DNA from: JAUZRW01 sp034437755
GTDB taxonomy: Bacteria; Chloroflexota; Anaerolineae; Aggregatilineales; Phototrophicaceae
Assembly (NCBI GenBank): GCA_034437755.1
Contig: DAOTTV010000137.1
Coordinates: forward strand, 1-5,298
Direction of reading: 5' to 3'
DNA: 5,298 nucleotides
The translations under genes and the position numbers were made by a program. The notes beneath the pieces were generated by a model. The model was not told the origin of the DNA. It worked only from the letters and a program-made list of their open reading frames with translations, and ran no database searches. Of this stretch, positions 3,657-5,298 are shown in pieces. Positions within the stretch are counted from its first letter, which is position 1, and the number at the start of each line of letters is the position of its first letter.

Positions 3657-5298
3657 ACTCCACACCGATATCTATACCCTCAATGATAATGGCATCCTGC
3701 CCGTTTTGCGTGGTGTGGCGGTCGCCCGTTTCCAGTTGATATAAACCAAACGCGAGGCGGTGCGTGCCAGCAGGCATATCCGGCGGCACGGTGAAGGTAT
3801 GTGTGTCGATGAAGGTCAAGCCAGCCCATAGCGCAGTCGTCGGCGTATCAGCCGGATACCCGTCATCACTCGCCCAGACGATGCCATCTGCTCTGAATGG
3901 CCCTAACAATTGCGCGAAAACCGTATCGTTGACCGCCGGCACAGCATCCACATGCCAATAGAGATGCACGTCGAAGGTCATCCCCGGCGCAAGCTGGCGG
4001 CGCGGCAAGTCGTACCCGACTAGGGTTAAGTCGCCAAAATCAGCATTGAGCGTTGTCTGGGGCGCATCGGGCGCGGGTTGGCTGTGCGTCACGCGGAAGG
4101 GATGGCGTTGATCGCCGATTTGCACGGTATATTGTCCGTTGGGATACGCGGGATACACGGTCCACTGTGATAATTGCCAGCCCTGTGCGCGATCGCGTCG
4201 GATGCGCTGATCGCCATACCACCACGTCACGTCAGCTGTAGCGCCGACGCGCACAGTATCAAAGGGACGCGCCTGATCGACAGTCGGCGCTAGGATGCGC
4301 TCGGATTGGGGCGGTGTCTGGTCGTCGCGGGCATAAAGCGTGATGCTATTGTGGGCGACTGCCTCGTGATAGACCCGTGTGAAACGCTCGTCAAACCAGG
4401 CGATTGTCAAGCCATCTGGATCGCGAAAATGACGTTCGATCTGGATGACCCAGAAGCGATCTGCGCCACTGATGTGGCGTTGCATGTTGGTGGACTGCAC
4501 CTGACCGAGCGGCGATGTGATACCTTCGATACGAAAATCGCTATAATGATCATCAGCCACGCGATTGAAATGATAATACACCAGCGGATAACGGTCGTCG
4601 CTGACGAAGAGAATCGGCTCATTGGGCTGGGCAAGGGTGGCTACTGTGCTAATCATGGTCGCGTAATCGTCCTGCATGTAACGCGCATCCCAATCACGCG
4701 CATAAGCGAGCGCATAGACTGTCAACCAGATGCCCATGACGAGGATCGCTAGCGCGCTACCGATGCGTCGCACCCGCGCTAACTGATCGATCACCGCGCC
4801 GATGCCGACGAAAAGCACGGGCGTGAAGATGATCATGTATCGCTCTTCTGGCTTGGGCGAGTAAAAACTGCTCTCGATCAAGCTCAATAAATAGATGGCG
4901 AGCGGTGGCAAGAGCGCCATCAGCGCGATCAAGAGCGCCGACTCCTGCCGATCATCAGCAGACGCATACCGTGCCAAGCCGAGAGCGTAAATCAAAGTCA
5001 GCCCGCCTGTAATCAGCGCATACTCGTGAATATTGATCGATGTTCCCGCGACCATTAGCGTAGCGAACAATTGAAAGGCAAGCAGGGCGTTGAAGTCGTT
5101 ATCGATATTGCCTGAGCGCGTTAAGCCGATGGCATAGGCGACCCAGAGCAACAGAATCCCCGCCGTGATCGTCATCGCCGCGACCCAGCGCCCATGAAAG
5201 GCGCGTGTCGGGCGTGGGAGCGTCAGCAACCAGTGCAGATTGATAATCACCAGCACGAACGCCCCCAGATAATGCGATAGCGCGACCCCCGCGCCAGC
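3655..5298 (-). CDS. Probable GT39-like multi-pass membrane protein with C-terminal beta-rich domains (5' end outside window)
   Basis: 547 residues are visible, counted from the first complete codon at the window edge. The frame is open through the edge: the 14 codons before a GTG at 5256 continue a hydrophobic helix, so that GTG is very unlikely to be the start and the N-terminal half is missing. About seven membrane segments are visible (roughly 1-27, 38-58, 71-88, 91-110, 119-140, 154-175, 179-200). The segment near 154 is preceded by EERY (151-154), similar to the charged-then-helix pattern of late helices in GT39/ArnT/PMT-type enzymes that transfer sugars from lipid carriers. A polar region (200-345) follows, then two beta-rich stretches: 352-404 (TWWYGD, QWTVYPAYPNGQYTVQIG) and 417-547 (LVGYDL, FDVHLYWHV, LWAGLTFIDTHTF, MPAGTHRLAFGLYQLETGDR). 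The catalytic loop expected near the N-terminus is not in view, so the enzyme class is inferred from overall architecture. The gene is convergent with the tRNA. Confidence 0.72.
   Translation of the reverse strand, partial: AGAGVALSHYLGAFVLVIINLHWLLTLPRPTRAFHGRWVAAMTITAGILLLWVAYAIGLTRSGNIDNDFNALLAFQLFATLMVAGTSINIHEYALITGGLTLIYALGLARYASADDRQESALLIALMALLPPLAIYLLSLIESSFYSPKPEERYMIIFTPVLFVGIGAVIDQLARVRRIGSALAILVMGIWLTVYALAYARDWDARYMQDDYATMISTVATLAQPNEPILFVSDDRYPLVYYHFNRVADDHYSDFRIEGITSPLGQVQSTNMQRHISGADRFWVIQIERHFRDPDGLTIAWFDERFTRVYHEAVAHNSITLYARDDQTPPQSERILAPTVDQARPFDTVRVGATADVTWWYGDQRIRRDRAQGWQLSQWTVYPAYPNGQYTVQIGDQRHPFRVTHSQPAPDAPQTTLNADFGDLTLVGYDLPRRQLAPGMTFDVHLYWHVDAVPAVNDTVFAQLLGPFRADGIVWASDDGYPADTPTTALWAGLTFIDTHTFTVPPDMPAGTHRLAFGLYQLETGDRHTTQNGQDAIIIEGIDIGVE

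Noticed and set aside
3500..3739. Plus-strand 79-codon reading frame across the tRNA
   Set aside because: It is the well-known false translation of a tRNA gene (contains SSVGRARLLHCRGRWFES) and overlaps the MFS end, the tRNA and the convergent gene.
1682..4196. GCGATCGC palindromes at 1682-1689 and 4189-4196, reminiscent of cyanobacterial HIP1
   Set aside because: Only two copies, both inside coding sequence, in a window already rich in GATCG words; not enough to claim an iterated element.
4542..4547. TATAAT on the plus strand inside the membrane protein gene
   Set aside because: A perfect -10 hexamer but no -35 at 16-18 bases (GATACC at best) and nothing plausible downstream to transcribe.
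4306..4752. Plus-strand 148-codon reading frame opposite the membrane protein gene
   Set aside because: It lies wholly inside the minus-strand gene, has no recognisable domain and no ribosome binding site, and fits a codon-bias shadow.

Overview
The window looks like chromosomal DNA from a free-living bacterium of moderate-to-high GC. The best guess is Chloroflexota (Anaerolineae-like). This rests mainly on the large minus-strand membrane protein: multi-pass, GT39-like, with a C-terminal beta-rich extension ending in a 'GLYxLxTGxR' type motif, a combination I associate with that phylum. The placement is inferred from family resemblance and not from any marker gene. No mobile element, CRISPR array, phage gene or defence gene is visible.

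Layout. Positions 1-266 are non-coding leader: an AT-rich patch with two adjacent inverted repeats, then several promoter-like elements. Next come two tightly spaced plus-strand genes: a BadF/BadG-type N-acetylglucosamine/glucosamine kinase (267-1187) and a double-SIS-domain GlmS-like protein without the glutaminase domain (1214-2251). A 103-base gap with a candidate extended -10 promoter leads to a 12-helix major facilitator transporter (2355-3524). Three bases after its stop begins a near-perfect sigma70 promoter driving a tRNA-Ala(TGC) gene (3570-3642). Convergent to the tRNA, and 12 bases from its end, is the 3' part of the membrane protein gene (3655 to the window edge, minus strand). Its reading frame stays open to the edge, so its true start lies outside the window.

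How the genes fit together. The kinase and the SIS protein make a plausible amino-sugar salvage pair: phosphorylation of (N-acetyl)glucosamine, then deamination/isomerisation of glucosamine-6-phosphate to fructose-6-phosphate. The transporter could move the sugar, but its substrate cannot be read from sequence. No NagA-type deacetylase is present, so free glucosamine is one reasonable substrate. The membrane protein is probably envelope-glycan related and appears unconnected.

I did not find a clearly new biological system. The most notable local oddity is the tRNA-Ala T-arm, which is mispaired in the standard fold but becomes perfect if one base is treated as an insertion. Other points are the three-frame stop repeat between the first two genes and the AT-rich palindromic patch at the left edge.
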